64,000 nt of DNA from Algisphaera agarilytica (GTDB lineage: Bacteria; Planctomycetota; Phycisphaerae; Phycisphaerales; Phycisphaeraceae), in assembly GCF_014207595.1 (NCBI RefSeq), contig NZ_JACHGY010000001.1, positions 2,238,836-2,302,835 of the forward strand, given 5' to 3'. The notes beneath the pieces are model-generated. The model ran no database searches. It worked only from the letters and a program-made list of their open reading frames with translations, and had not been told where the DNA came from. Shown in pieces: positions 32,710-41,401 of the stretch (the stretch's first letter is position 1; the number at the start of each line of letters is the position of its first letter). The position numbers were made by a program, and so were the translations under genes.

Positions 32710-33438
32710 ATGATTCAATTCGACGGCGTGAACAAATGGTTCCGCCAGGTCACGCCGGGCCGAGGCCTGAAGGATCGGTTGCTCCGGCTGCGTGACCGCG
32801 AACCGCCCCGGACCCATGCGCTGGTGGACCTGGACCTCCGCCTCGACCGCGGTGAAGCGGTGGCGGTGGTCGGCCGCAACGGCTCGGGCAAGAGCACCTG
32901 CCTCGCCCTCGCGGCGGGGGTGATCAAACCCACCTCGGGTCGGGTCACGATCCGCGGCCGGGTGAGCCCGCTGCTGGCGCTCGGCGCCGGGGTCCACCCC
33001 GACCTGACCGGGCGGGAAAACGTCGAGCTCAACGGCGTGCTGCTGGGGCTGACTCGGCGCGAAATCCGTCAACGCTTCGACGCGATCCACGACTTCTCCG
33101 AGCTCGAAGACTTCATCGATCAGCCCGTCCGGCACTACTCCTCGGGCATGTTGGCCCGGCTGGCGTTTTCGGTGGCGACGCACCTCGATCCGGAAATCCT
33201 GATCGTGGATGAGGTCTTGGCGGTGGGCGACGCGGCGTTTGCGCAGAAGTGCTACGACCGCATCAAGGCGTTCCGCCGAGACGGATTGACGATGCTGTAT
33301 GTCAGCCATGATGTGCACTCGGTCATCGACCTTTGCGACCGGGCGGTGTACCTTGATCATGGCCGAACGGTTGCCGCGGGCCAGCCCCACGAGGTCTGCC
33401 AGCGGTACTACGCCGATCAGGGTCTGACCCTGGTCTGA
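32710..33438 (+). CDS. Polysaccharide ABC exporter ATPase (Wzt type, short)
   Basis: This ATP-binding subunit of 242 residues has Walker A VGRNGSGKST, signature YSSGMLARLAFS and Walker B ILIVDEVLAVGD. It ends soon after the nucleotide-binding domain, so it lacks the C-terminal carbohydrate-binding domain found in Wzt proteins that recognise a capped chain end. It follows the permease with a 4-base gap. Confidence 0.94.
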   Translation: MIQFDGVNKWFRQVTPGRGLKDRLLRLRDREPPRTHALVDLDLRLDRGEAVAVVGRNGSGKSTCLALAAGVIKPTSGRVTIRGRVSPLLALGAGVHPDLTGRENVELNGVLLGLTRREIRQRFDAIHDFSELEDFIDQPVRHYSSGMLARLAFSVATHLDPEILIVDEVLAVGDAAFAQKCYDRIKAFRRDGLTMLYVSHDVHSVIDLCDRAVYLDHGRTVAAGQPHEVCQRYYADQGLTLV

Positions 33439-33473
33439 ATCAAACTCCCCGGAAGCCCCCGGAACCCCTTCCG

Positions 33474-35576
33474 ATGCACGACGCCCTCGAGAAAACCTTC
33501 GACGCCTGGTGGGCCCAGCAGAACGGCGGCGCCGGGCTGCGCGTCGGGCTGCGTGCCTGGCCCGGGGTGTCGTCGGTCGTGGAGAAGCCGGGCGTGGAGG
33601 CGGCCACGGGATCGCTATCGCTCCGCAAGTCTCACGTCTTCGCGGATCGCTACGTGCCGGGCGTGTTGGAAGAGACGCGGCTGATCCTGCCCCTGCGCAT
33701 GGGGATGCCCGGCGAGGCCGCCGACGGCTTGGCGGTGTGGCGTGAGGAAGACGGCGACCGCCCGATGGAGATCGGCGAGTTGGCGACGCTGATCGTGTTG
33801 GCGGTTCGCCAGGCATACCACACCCAGAACCTCAAGCTCGACCCCGGGTTTGCGGCTTTGACCCGCTGGGCGGTGGCTGCGCTCGACGCCGACAACGGCG
33901 GACTGGTCGCAGCGATGAAGAACATCGAGCCCCGCATCTTCTGGTGGTGGGGCAGCGCGTTGCATGTCGCGGGAGAGCTTGCGGCGGCGGAGCGTGCTTG
34001 GATGTGGCAGACCGACGGGCCGCTGGGGCAGGGCCCGCCCGACGCGGCGGTGCGGAGTCTGCTGCGATTGGTCGAATCGAAAAGCTCGATGCCCGCCGAC
34101 CGTTTGGGGCTTTGTCGCCGAGCCCAACGCATCCTCGACGAGACGGGTTTCCGTGACTTCGACCTGCAGACGAGCCTGGACATCTCGCGCTGCCGGGCGT
34201 TGGCCGAGTTGGGCTACAAGGACGAGGCCTTCCAGGAGGTCCGCCGCGTGCAGCAACGCCTGATCGCCAACCCCTGCGGGAGTGCGGCGCGTCAGGCCCT
34301 GCGTATGGGCCTGTTGGGGATGCGGACCGGCGGGCCGACCCGTTTGGTTTCGACGTTCTCGGCGTTGACGACCGGCTCGCTCCTCTCGGCGACCGCGCGG
34401 TTCAAGTTCCGCCACGCCTGGGAGACCCGCAAGCAGCGCAGCCGACGACCACGGCTGCCGCAACAGGCTTTGCTTCCCGGCCAGTCCGACGCGCCGCCCA
34501 TCCAACGCATCGCCGCGGTCCGCCTGGACAAGATCGGCGACCTGGTGTCCATGCAACCCGTGGTCGCGAAGCTGCGTGAACGCTACCCCGACGCCGAGAT
34601 CGACCTGTTCGTCTCGCCGGGGCTTGAGGGCTTTGCCGCGATGTTGGCCGACGGTGTGCGCGGCGTGCCGGTGCCGTGGAAGCAGCGTGAAGCGTTCGAT
34701 GCCAAGCTCGCCGAGGTCGCCAAGCAGCAGCCGTACGATCTGTTGATCGATTTGTTGGAGCCCGATACATCACGTCACGCCCGGCTCTGCCGTGCGATCC
34801 CCGCGACTTATCGTGTGGGTTTCGACAGCCCGACGCGTCGGGAAGGGTTCACCCACCGCGTGCCCACGCCCGGGCTGCCGCTGCACCTGATCGACCGCAC
34901 CGCTCGATTGCTTCGGCCGTTGGGCGTGGCGGTGCCCGATACGGTGGACTGGTGCCCGGTGCTCAATCTACCCGACACCGCGCGGCCCGAAGCCAGAAGT
35001 CTGCTGACCGAAGCCCTGGGGCCCGGCCGAGTCGTGGGCGTGCACGTCGGGGCGGGCTGGGTGTTCAAGCAGTGGTACCCCGCGTCGTTCGCCGAGGTGG
35101 CCAAGCAATTGGTCGAGCGCTTCGGCGTGAAGGTGGCGGTGTTGTGTGGGCCGGGCGAAGACGAGGCGGCGCAGCAGCTCGTCTCGGCGATCGGCTCCAA
35201 CGCCGCGATCCTCCGCCCGACGTTGGAGCAGCTCCCCGGGGTCTGCGCGGCGGTGGACCTGATGTTGGTCAACGATTCGGGGCCGATGCACGTCGCGGTG
35301 GCGGTGGATACGCCGACGGTGGTGGCGTGGGGCCCGGGCGATCGCACGTTGTTTGCTCCGCGTGGAGCGGTGGGGCGGGTCGAGGTCGTGGCGGATCAGC
35401 CGCGGTGCGCCAACTGCCCGCAGGATGTCGACGCCCCGCAGTGCCCGATGGGGTTTAGTTACGACGAGGTGCCCTGCCTGCAGTCGCTTTCGGCGGAACG
35501 TGTGCTTGCGGCATGCGAGTCGCTGCTGGAGCCCGGGCAGGTCTCGCTGAGCGTGGCGGGTGAATCACGGCCGTGA
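33474..35576 (+). CDS. GT9 (heptosyltransferase-like) with long N-terminal region
   Basis: The C-terminal half (about 343-690) is a GT9 heptosyltransferase: IAAVRLDKIGDLVSMQPVVAKLR, HLIDRTARLLRPLG, VGVHVGAGWVFKQW and LMLVNDSGPMHVAVAVDTP. The first 340 residues are of unknown type, with a run of helices resembling a scaffold or repeat domain (120-300). Most GT9 enzymes are near 350 residues, so this is a fusion or a long extension. Four cysteines in RCANCPQDVDAPQCPMG near the end may bind metal. It follows the exporter genes. Confidence 0.88.
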   Translation: MHDALEKTFDAWWAQQNGGAGLRVGLRAWPGVSSVVEKPGVEAATGSLSLRKSHVFADRYVPGVLEETRLILPLRMGMPGEAADGLAVWREEDGDRPMEIGELATLIVLAVRQAYHTQNLKLDPGFAALTRWAVAALDADNGGLVAAMKNIEPRIFWWWGSALHVAGELAAAERAWMWQTDGPLGQGPPDAAVRSLLRLVESKSSMPADRLGLCRRAQRILDETGFRDFDLQTSLDISRCRALAELGYKDEAFQEVRRVQQRLIANPCGSAARQALRMGLLGMRTGGPTRLVSTFSALTTGSLLSATARFKFRHAWETRKQRSRRPRLPQQALLPGQSDAPPIQRIAAVRLDKIGDLVSMQPVVAKLRERYPDAEIDLFVSPGLEGFAAMLADGVRGVPVPWKQREAFDAKLAEVAKQQPYDLLIDLLEPDTSRHARLCRAIPATYRVGFDSPTRREGFTHRVPTPGLPLHLIDRTARLLRPLGVAVPDTVDWCPVLNLPDTARPEARSLLTEALGPGRVVGVHVGAGWVFKQWYPASFAEVAKQLVERFGVKVAVLCGPGEDEAAQQLVSAIGSNAAILRPTLEQLPGVCAAVDLMLVNDSGPMHVAVAVDTPTVVAWGPGDRTLFAPRGAVGRVEVVADQPRCANCPQDVDAPQCPMGFSYDEVPCLQSLSAERVLAACESLLEPGQVSLSVAGESRP

Positions 35577-36059
35577 AGCCAAACGGCTCAGGATCTCGGT
35601 CGAGCTGAATTTTTCGGTATCGATGAGTGCGAGTTGCCCGCCGTGGGCTTCGACCGTGGCGCGTTCTTGGCCGACGGGGGTGTTGGGGTCTTGCGCAGCC
35701 TCGGCGTACTCGGCACCCTTGGCATACACATCGGGCTGAACCCGCTCCAACATCTCGACTGCGGTCGGCCAGCGGTTCAGCGCCACGCGCTCCACGCATC
35801 CGAGCGCCGCCAGCATCTCGGCCCGTTGCGCTTCGGGAAACGCGGGTCGGCCCGGCCCCTTGCCGACGAACCGGTCGGGCGTCACGGTCACCAGCAACAC
35901 ATCGCCGAGCTGCTTGGCGGCCTGCAGGTAACGCACGTGGCCGACGTGCAACAGGTCGAAGCAGCCGTGACACAACACGACACGTCGCCCCGCATCGCGA
36001 TGCGCGCGACACGATGCGGCGAGCGCGTCGAGGTCGTAGTCGGGAGAATCGTTCGGCAC
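35565..36059 (-). CDS. Heptose-1-phosphate adenylyltransferase (HldE C-domain type)
   Basis: This cytidylyltransferase-fold enzyme of about 164 residues has the nucleotide-binding HGCFDLLHVGHVRYLQAAK with HxGH, VGKGPGRPAFPEAQRAEMLAAL and the C-terminal SSTEILSRL. It should activate D-glycero-D-manno-heptose 1-phosphate with ATP; the kinase half (HldE N-domain) is not attached and not seen here. It overlaps the convergent GT9 gene by 12 bases. GTG 36059 is taken as start, with TTG 36095 an alternative. Confidence 0.85.
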   Translation of the reverse strand: MPNDSPDYDLDALAASCRAHRDAGRRVVLCHGCFDLLHVGHVRYLQAAKQLGDVLLVTVTPDRFVGKGPGRPAFPEAQRAEMLAALGCVERVALNRWPTAVEMLERVQPDVYAKGAEYAEAAQDPNTPVGQERATVEAHGGQLALIDTEKFSSTEILSRLASRP

Positions 36060-36167
36060 GTCGGCATGATAAGTCCGAGCGAATCCAACCCCCAACCCCT
36101 AACTCCCCAATCCTCATGCCAACCAACGCGCGGCGAATCGAACTCACCCAGCGGTATACTCGCTGGC

Positions 36168-37589
36168 GTGAGACCACGACTGCATGGTTCCGAGCCGCCC
36201 TGGGTGACGCTGCTGTGGTGGCTGGACCGCTGGCGTGGGGTGGTGTTTGCCGGGCTGGCCATCGTGTACGTGATCGGGTTGAACGGCCGGTGGCGGATCA
36301 CCAGCGACAGCGCGTGGTACGTGCTGCAGGCCCGCGCCATGTCGGGCGACCCGAGCGTCGGGCTGGACGGGGTGGCGTTGGGCGCGACGCCGCCGGGCTT
36401 GCCTATGGCGATTGCGGCGCTGGGGGGCGGCGCGGGGTGGGGCACGTCGCTGGCGATGTTGGCCGTGGCGGGGCTGACGCTTTGGCTTTGTTTCCAGTTG
36501 TTTGTGGATCACGCCGACCGGCCCACGGCGGTCTTGATGACGATGTTGCTGGCGCTCAGCGGGTTGTTCATGGAGATGACCCACAGCCTGCTCACCGAGT
36601 TGCCGTTCATGGCGGGGCTGCTGCTCCTGCTCTGGGGCCACGAGCGACGGCTCAACCGCAAGGGGCATCTGGGACTCGCGCTCGGGATGATGCTCGCGGG
36701 GGTGTTGTGGATGGCGGCGTTCCGCAGCGTGGTCGCGGTGGTGGGCGGGGCGTATGTGCTCGCGGAGATCATTCATGTGATCGGCCGGAAGGATCAGCGT
36801 CGGCTGGGCGTCGCGCTGATCGGGTTGGCCGTGGCGGGCGCGGCAGCGCTCTGGGGCTTGGTCCCAGCAGTGCGGGAGGACGCCATGTTTTTCCGCTACG
36901 CGTTGCAGGCCAAAACGCCCGAGGCGTGGTGGGCGAGTGTGCAGATGTTGATGACCGAGGCGCTGCCCGAGGCGGTGTTCGGGCAGGACGTCCCGCCGAG
37001 CCTGGCATGGCCCGCGTCGGTGTTGGTGGTCGTGGCGGCGCTCATGTTATTGCGGGCCCGGTTGCTTTGGGGTGTGTTGGTCGGCGTGCTGCTGGTGCAG
37101 TGGGTGGTGTTCCTTTCGGACGCGCGCTACGTGCTGCCGGTGTTGCCGCTGGTGGTTTACGGCGTGTGGCGGTGCGGGGTAAGCCTGCTCGGGCGGTGGC
37201 GCGAGCCGTGGCGGGGGATCGGGTTTGTGGTGGGCGGGTTGGCGCTGGTGGGGGCGAACGTGATCGCGGTGATCAATCTGGTGAGCGAACAGCGGAGCGG
37301 AGACTTTTACGCCGAGTACCGCAGCGGCAAATACGCGGCGGTGATGGACATGGCGGAGATGATCCGACGCGAGACACCCGAGGACGCAGAACTGGCCGTG
37401 TTTCTTGACGTGGGCTTAGAGCTCTCAGCCTTGTCCGGGCGTCGCTTGATCCTTCAAACGCAAGCGTCCGCGGCCTCTGGGTGTTATTGGGTCACGAAAG
37501 AATCGCCAACAGATGAGGCCCCGCCGCTGGTGGGGACGGTGACCGATCAACGTAGCGGCGAGGTGTGGGGGTTGCGTGGGGTCGAGTGA
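36168..37589 (+). CDS. GT-C type membrane glycosyltransferase (GT39-like)
   Basis: This membrane protein of 473 residues has about ten spans and an N-terminal loop RITSDSAWYVLQARAMSGDP with the acidic residue typical of GT-C enzymes that use lipid-linked sugars (ArnT/PMT type). A C-terminal periplasmic region follows the last span near residue 365. GTG 36168 is the start; a frame open upstream to 35634 is antisense to the adenylyltransferase and rejected. It may transfer a sugar onto a lipid-linked or surface acceptor. Confidence 0.82.
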   Translation: MRPRLHGSEPPWVTLLWWLDRWRGVVFAGLAIVYVIGLNGRWRITSDSAWYVLQARAMSGDPSVGLDGVALGATPPGLPMAIAALGGGAGWGTSLAMLAVAGLTLWLCFQLFVDHADRPTAVLMTMLLALSGLFMEMTHSLLTELPFMAGLLLLLWGHERRLNRKGHLGLALGMMLAGVLWMAAFRSVVAVVGGAYVLAEIIHVIGRKDQRRLGVALIGLAVAGAAALWGLVPAVREDAMFFRYALQAKTPEAWWASVQMLMTEALPEAVFGQDVPPSLAWPASVLVVVAALMLLRARLLWGVLVGVLLVQWVVFLSDARYVLPVLPLVVYGVWRCGVSLLGRWREPWRGIGFVVGGLALVGANVIAVINLVSEQRSGDFYAEYRSGKYAAVMDMAEMIRRETPEDAELAVFLDVGLELSALSGRRLILQTQASAASGCYWVTKESPTDEAPPLVGTVTDQRSGEVWGLRGVE

Positions 37590-37616
37590 ACGCGGCGGGC
37601 CGGGTACGATTGGACG

Positions 37617-38798
37617 ATGCGAGTAGCGCTGGTTCACGAATCGATCACGGGGTTTCACGGCAGCGAGCGCGTGCTCGAGTCGCTCGCCCGGCTGTACCCC
37701 GACGCACCGATCTTCGTGCTCATCCACCACCCGAGCGCGACCCGTGGCACCGCGCTGGAGGGCCGTGACATCCGCACGAGTGTGCTGGACCGGCTGCCTT
37801 GGCTGCGGAATCGGCACCGGATCCTTTTGCCGTTCATGCCCTACGCTGTCGAGCAGCACGACCTGCGGGGGTTCGATGTGGTGATCTCGTCGCACCACGC
37901 CGCGGCGCATGGCGTGCTGACGCGGGCCGACCAACTCCACCTCTGCTACACCCATTCCCCGGCAAGATACGCCTGGGACCTGTACCACGACCACGTCCCG
38001 CCCCACAAGTTTTCGCCGATCAAGCGGGCGGTGATGCACCGCTTCCGCCAGTGGGATGCGCTGGCGGGCCAACGCGTCGATGAGTTCGCCGCCAACTCGA
38101 AGCACGTCGCGGCCCGCATCCGCAAGACGTACCGACGAGACGCGACAGTGATCTACCCGCCGGTGGACACGGCACGTTTCCGAGCGGACCGGGACCGCGA
38201 AGATTTCTATCTCGTTGCGGGTCGGCTGGTGAAGTACAAGAACGTCGACGTCGTGTTGGAGTCGTTTATGCGGACCGGAAAGCGTTTGGTCGTCGTCGGC
38301 GACGGATCGGATCGGAAGAAGTTGGAGGTCTTGGCGGGCAAGCGAAACCACGGCTATTTCATGACGAGGCGGCGGCGTTTCCAACGCGAAGAATTGGAAC
38401 AACGCGGCGCGCTGGCCGAGTCTCCCCGCATCGAATTCGTCGGCGAACTCAAGGAAGCCGCGTTTGCGGACCGGCTGGAACGCTGCCGTGCGCTGTTGTT
38501 TGCCGGGGAAGAAGACTTCGGCATGGTGCCGGTCGAGGCGATGGCGGCGGGGGCGCCGGTGATCGCGCTGCGGCGGGGCGGGTTGACCGAAACGGTGGAA
38601 GACGGGGTGACGGGCGTGTTTTTCGATGAGCCGACGCCCGAGGCGGTGACCGAAGCGGTCCAGAAGTTTGAAAACCAAGGGGTGACGGCCGGGCCGGGTG
38701 AGTTACAATGCTCCGCCCAGCGTTTCGCGGTCCCGCGGTTTGAGCGTCAGATTCAGGACTGGGTCTCCGGGGCTTGGCAGCGATTCATCGAGCAGTAA
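37617..38798 (+). CDS. GT4 glycosyltransferase
   Basis: This 393-residue GT-B enzyme begins MRVALVHESITGFHGSERVLESLARL, with LCYTHSPARYAWDLY, FAANSKHVAARI and the catalytic EEDFGMVPVEAMAAGAPVIA. Family members of this type (WcaC/mannosyltransferase-like) add hexoses in polysaccharide repeat synthesis. It lies between the GT-C protein and the initiating transferase, all in the same direction. Confidence 0.92.
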   Translation: MRVALVHESITGFHGSERVLESLARLYPDAPIFVLIHHPSATRGTALEGRDIRTSVLDRLPWLRNRHRILLPFMPYAVEQHDLRGFDVVISSHHAAAHGVLTRADQLHLCYTHSPARYAWDLYHDHVPPHKFSPIKRAVMHRFRQWDALAGQRVDEFAANSKHVAARIRKTYRRDATVIYPPVDTARFRADRDREDFYLVAGRLVKYKNVDVVLESFMRTGKRLVVVGDGSDRKKLEVLAGKRNHGYFMTRRRRFQREELEQRGALAESPRIEFVGELKEAAFADRLERCRALLFAGEEDFGMVPVEAMAAGAPVIALRRGGLTETVEDGVTGVFFDEPTPEAVTEAVQKFENQGVTAGPGELQCSAQRFAVPRFERQIQDWVSGAWQRFIEQ

Positions 38799-38807
38799 GG
38801 ATCAGGG

Positions 38808-39542
38808 TTGACCCAGGCGACAACGACGCAAGTTCGAGACCTCCCGGTTCGGCCGGAGGTGGTGACGCGATCAAGCAGCGCTGCGGCGTTTCTTTCGCGT
38901 TCACGGCCCGGTCAGGCGGCGTCCACGTCGGCGGAGCCCTGGGGCAAGCGCGCGTTTGACGTGATGGCGGTGGTGCTGGCGATGCCGATCTGGCTGCCGG
39001 TGCTGGGGTTGTTGATGCTCGCGGTGCGTCTGGACTCGCCGGGCCCGGCTTGTTTTCGGCAGCAACGCTACGGGCGTGACGGCCAGGTGTTCACGCTGTG
39101 GAAACTTCGGTCGATGGTGGGCGACGCGGACGAAGCGCTGCCCGAGTTGTTGGCGGCGTGCGAAAACCGATCGGCCGAGTGGGACACCCATGCCAAGCTG
39201 CGGCGCGACCCGCGCCTGACTCGGTTGGGTGCCTGGCTGCGACGGTCGTCGCTGGACGAGCTGCCGCAGTTGTTCAATGTGCTGCGCGGCGACATGTCGC
39301 TGGTTGGCCCACGCCCGATCCAGTTGGAAGAACGCGAACGCTACGGCCGAGGCTTTTCGACTTACGGCAAAGTCCGCCCCGGCTTAACGGGGTTGTGGCA
39401 GGTGTCCGGCCGGAACGAATTGGCGTACGGCCAACGGATCGCGCTGGATCGTCAGTACGTGCGGTCGCGGTCGTGGCGGATGGAGTTGGGGATTATGCGT
39501 CGCACGCTGCGGGCGGTTTGGTCCGGGCGGGGAGCTTATTAG
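38808..39542 (+). CDS. Phosphoglycosyl transferase (initiating sugar transferase)
   Basis: This 244-residue membrane enzyme of the bacterial sugar transferase family adds the first sugar phosphate to undecaprenyl phosphate. One membrane helix (AFDVMAVVLAMPIWLPVLGLLMLAV) is followed by the PGT core KLRSMV, RLGAWLRRSSLDELPQLFNVL, GDMSLVGPRP and VRPGLTGLWQVSGRN. The start is a TTG with AAGGA 6 bases before it. The long multi-span N-terminus of WbaJ/WbaP types is absent, so it is of the short PglC-like kind. Confidence 0.92.
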   Translation: MTQATTTQVRDLPVRPEVVTRSSSAAAFLSRSRPGQAASTSAEPWGKRAFDVMAVVLAMPIWLPVLGLLMLAVRLDSPGPACFRQQRYGRDGQVFTLWKLRSMVGDADEALPELLAACENRSAEWDTHAKLRRDPRLTRLGAWLRRSSLDELPQLFNVLRGDMSLVGPRPIQLEERERYGRGFSTYGKVRPGLTGLWQVSGRNELAYGQRIALDRQYVRSRSWRMELGIMRRTLRAVWSGRGAY

Positions 39543-39552
39543 GCGGCAGGGA

Positions 39553-39649
<97 letters not shown>

Positions 39650-39660
39650 AAGCGCATTCC

Positions 39661-39713
39661 GAGCACGAAGCGTCAGCGAGTGCAACAGGGTCACTCGCTT
39701 ACGCTTCGTGCTC
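39661..39713. repeat. Inverted repeat around GAGCACGAAGCGT
   Basis: Arms GAGCACGAAGCGT plus AGCGAGTG (39661-39682) and the complement (39692-39713) match with one mismatch around a 9-nt loop. It sits directly beside the heptamer repeat, between convergent genes. No T-run follows in either direction (A run on the plus side). Confidence 0.75.
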
Positions 39714-39733
39714 CGAAAAAAATGTGGAAAGGC

Positions 39734-41215
39734 TTACGCGGCGGCGGGGCGGGTCATGCGGATGGTGTTGCGGCCCGATTCTTTGGCGGCGTAGAGGGCG
39801 CGGTCGGCGAGGTGGATGAACTCGGCGGCGGTGGCGGGGTCGCCGGGGTTGCGTCCGGCGATGCCCGCCGAAAGCGTCACGTTCAGTGGGGCCTCGGCGT
39901 CGATGTCCACGGCCTGGGCGGCGCGGGCGGTGCGGATCTTCTCGGCGAGCCGGGCGGCGTCGATGACGTCGGTGTTGGGCAGGATGACGGCAAACTCTTC
40001 GCCGCCGTAGCGTGCGGCCAGCGCGTCTTCGGGGACGATCGAGGTCATGAGCTTGCCCTGCGATTCCAGGACGCGGTCACCCGCGACGTGGCCGAAGGTG
40101 TCGTTGACGCCTTTGAACTTGTCCAGGTCGATGAGGATCATCGAGAACGGCGCGTTCATGGCGAGTTGTTCGTCGAGGAAGGTGTCGAAGGCGTGGCGGT
40201 TGGGCAGGCCGGTGAGTTTGTCGCGGGTGGCCTGGAGGTGCAGGGCCTGTTTCTCGGATTCGAGTTGGCGGGCGTTGGCTTCGTTGGCCATGGCCAGTTC
40301 GAGTAGGCGAGCGTTGGCGTCGGTGAGGATCTGGGCGACGTCGCGTTTGGGGGTGGGCGAGAGGTTGAAGTTGCCGGCGATCGCGCGGCCGTGAGCGTCG
40401 GCGGCGGTGAGCACGAGGTTGGCTTTGTCGCGGTCCAGGCCGAAGGCGGTCTTCATCGCCTCGAACCACTTCGCGGTCGCGGCCATGGCGACCTGGTCGG
40501 GCAGCAGCACATCGGCCCCGATCGATCCGACCGCGGCACACCACACGTGGTTCCGCCACTCGGCCGGGGCGTTCTCGGGTTCGTGGTGGTAGCGCAGTGA
40601 GTTGACGATCATCGGGCCGAGCTTCCAGTTCTGGGCCAGCATCGCGCCGACCACGGCGTGGGAGACCTGGAGCTGTTTGCGTTCGAGGCGGTCGAGGGCC
40701 GAGTGGTTCTTGCCCGCGACTTTGGAGATCTGCATGTACGGCCCGCCGATGGTCATCGCCATCGCCAGGACGCCGATGTCTTCGAGCAGCCCGGCGGTGA
40801 AGGCTTCCTGCGGGTCGCAGCAGCCGGTGAGCTTGGCGGTTTCCTGCGCGGCCGACGCGGCGTAGACGCAGCGTCGCCAGTAGGCGTCCATGTCAAAGAC
40901 GTCGCCGCACTGGTCGGTCATCGCGTTCGACAGGCAGAACGCCAGCGACAGCGTCTGGATGGAACGCAGCCCCATCATCTTTGCCGCCGCTTCGACGGTC
41001 GTGATCGACCGCCCCGCGCCGAAGCCCGAGGAGTTGACCGTCTGCAGCAGCTTCATGACCAGCGAGGGGTCCTGGCTGATGAGGTGGGCCAATTGGTTAA
41101 CCGTCGTCTCTTCGTCGCGGCAGAGCTCGACCACCTGCATGGCGATGCGTGGCAAGCTCGGCAGTCGCGGAGAGGCGAGTACCTTTTCCAATAAAGAGCG
41201 ATCCAGCCGTCCCAT
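39734..41215 (-). CDS. HDOD-GGDEF protein (diguanylate cyclase)
   Basis: This protein of about 493 residues has an N-terminal HDOD domain (about 1-220, LPSLPRIAMQVVELCRDEETTVNQLAHLISQDPSL) and a C-terminal GGDEF domain (about 330-490) with the active loop ARYGGEEFAVI. The GGEEF motif is intact, so it should make cyclic di-GMP. The RxxD inhibitory site expected just upstream is not present. HDOD domains usually relay signals. It lies inside the polysaccharide cluster, suggesting local control of glycan production. Confidence 0.9.
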   Translation of the reverse strand: MGRLDRSLLEKVLASPRLPSLPRIAMQVVELCRDEETTVNQLAHLISQDPSLVMKLLQTVNSSGFGAGRSITTVEAAAKMMGLRSIQTLSLAFCLSNAMTDQCGDVFDMDAYWRRCVYAASAAQETAKLTGCCDPQEAFTAGLLEDIGVLAMAMTIGGPYMQISKVAGKNHSALDRLERKQLQVSHAVVGAMLAQNWKLGPMIVNSLRYHHEPENAPAEWRNHVWCAAVGSIGADVLLPDQVAMAATAKWFEAMKTAFGLDRDKANLVLTAADAHGRAIAGNFNLSPTPKRDVAQILTDANARLLELAMANEANARQLESEKQALHLQATRDKLTGLPNRHAFDTFLDEQLAMNAPFSMILIDLDKFKGVNDTFGHVAGDRVLESQGKLMTSIVPEDALAARYGGEEFAVILPNTDVIDAARLAEKIRTARAAQAVDIDAEAPLNVTLSAGIAGRNPGDPATAAEFIHLADRALYAAKESGRNTIRMTRPAAA

Positions 41216-41334
41216 CCCAGCCCTTCGTGTCAGGCCCCCGAGGCGGCCAACTGTGGTCACATAAATAAACCGACTACGACGAAAATGACATCGGCCCGAT
41301 CGGCCTTCTGCTTGACGGGAACCGACTAGGGGAA

Positions 41335-41357
41335 AACCACCGCTTAAGCAGGTGGTT
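41335..41357 (-). terminator. Terminator of the GT4-barrel gene
   Basis: Arms AACCACC (41335-41341) and GGTGGTT (41351-41357), with inner GCTTAAGC, are followed on the minus strand by TTTT. It lies 45 bases beyond the stop at 41402. Confidence 0.72.
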
Positions 41358-41401
41358 CTGCTTCGTTTGAAGGATTATCGGCCGCACAACTTACGCCACG
41401 A

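Noticed and set aside
35634-36167. Upstream extension of the GT-C membrane protein
   Set aside because: It would read antisense through the adenylyltransferase gene; the GTG at 36168 with membrane protein N-terminus is far more likely.
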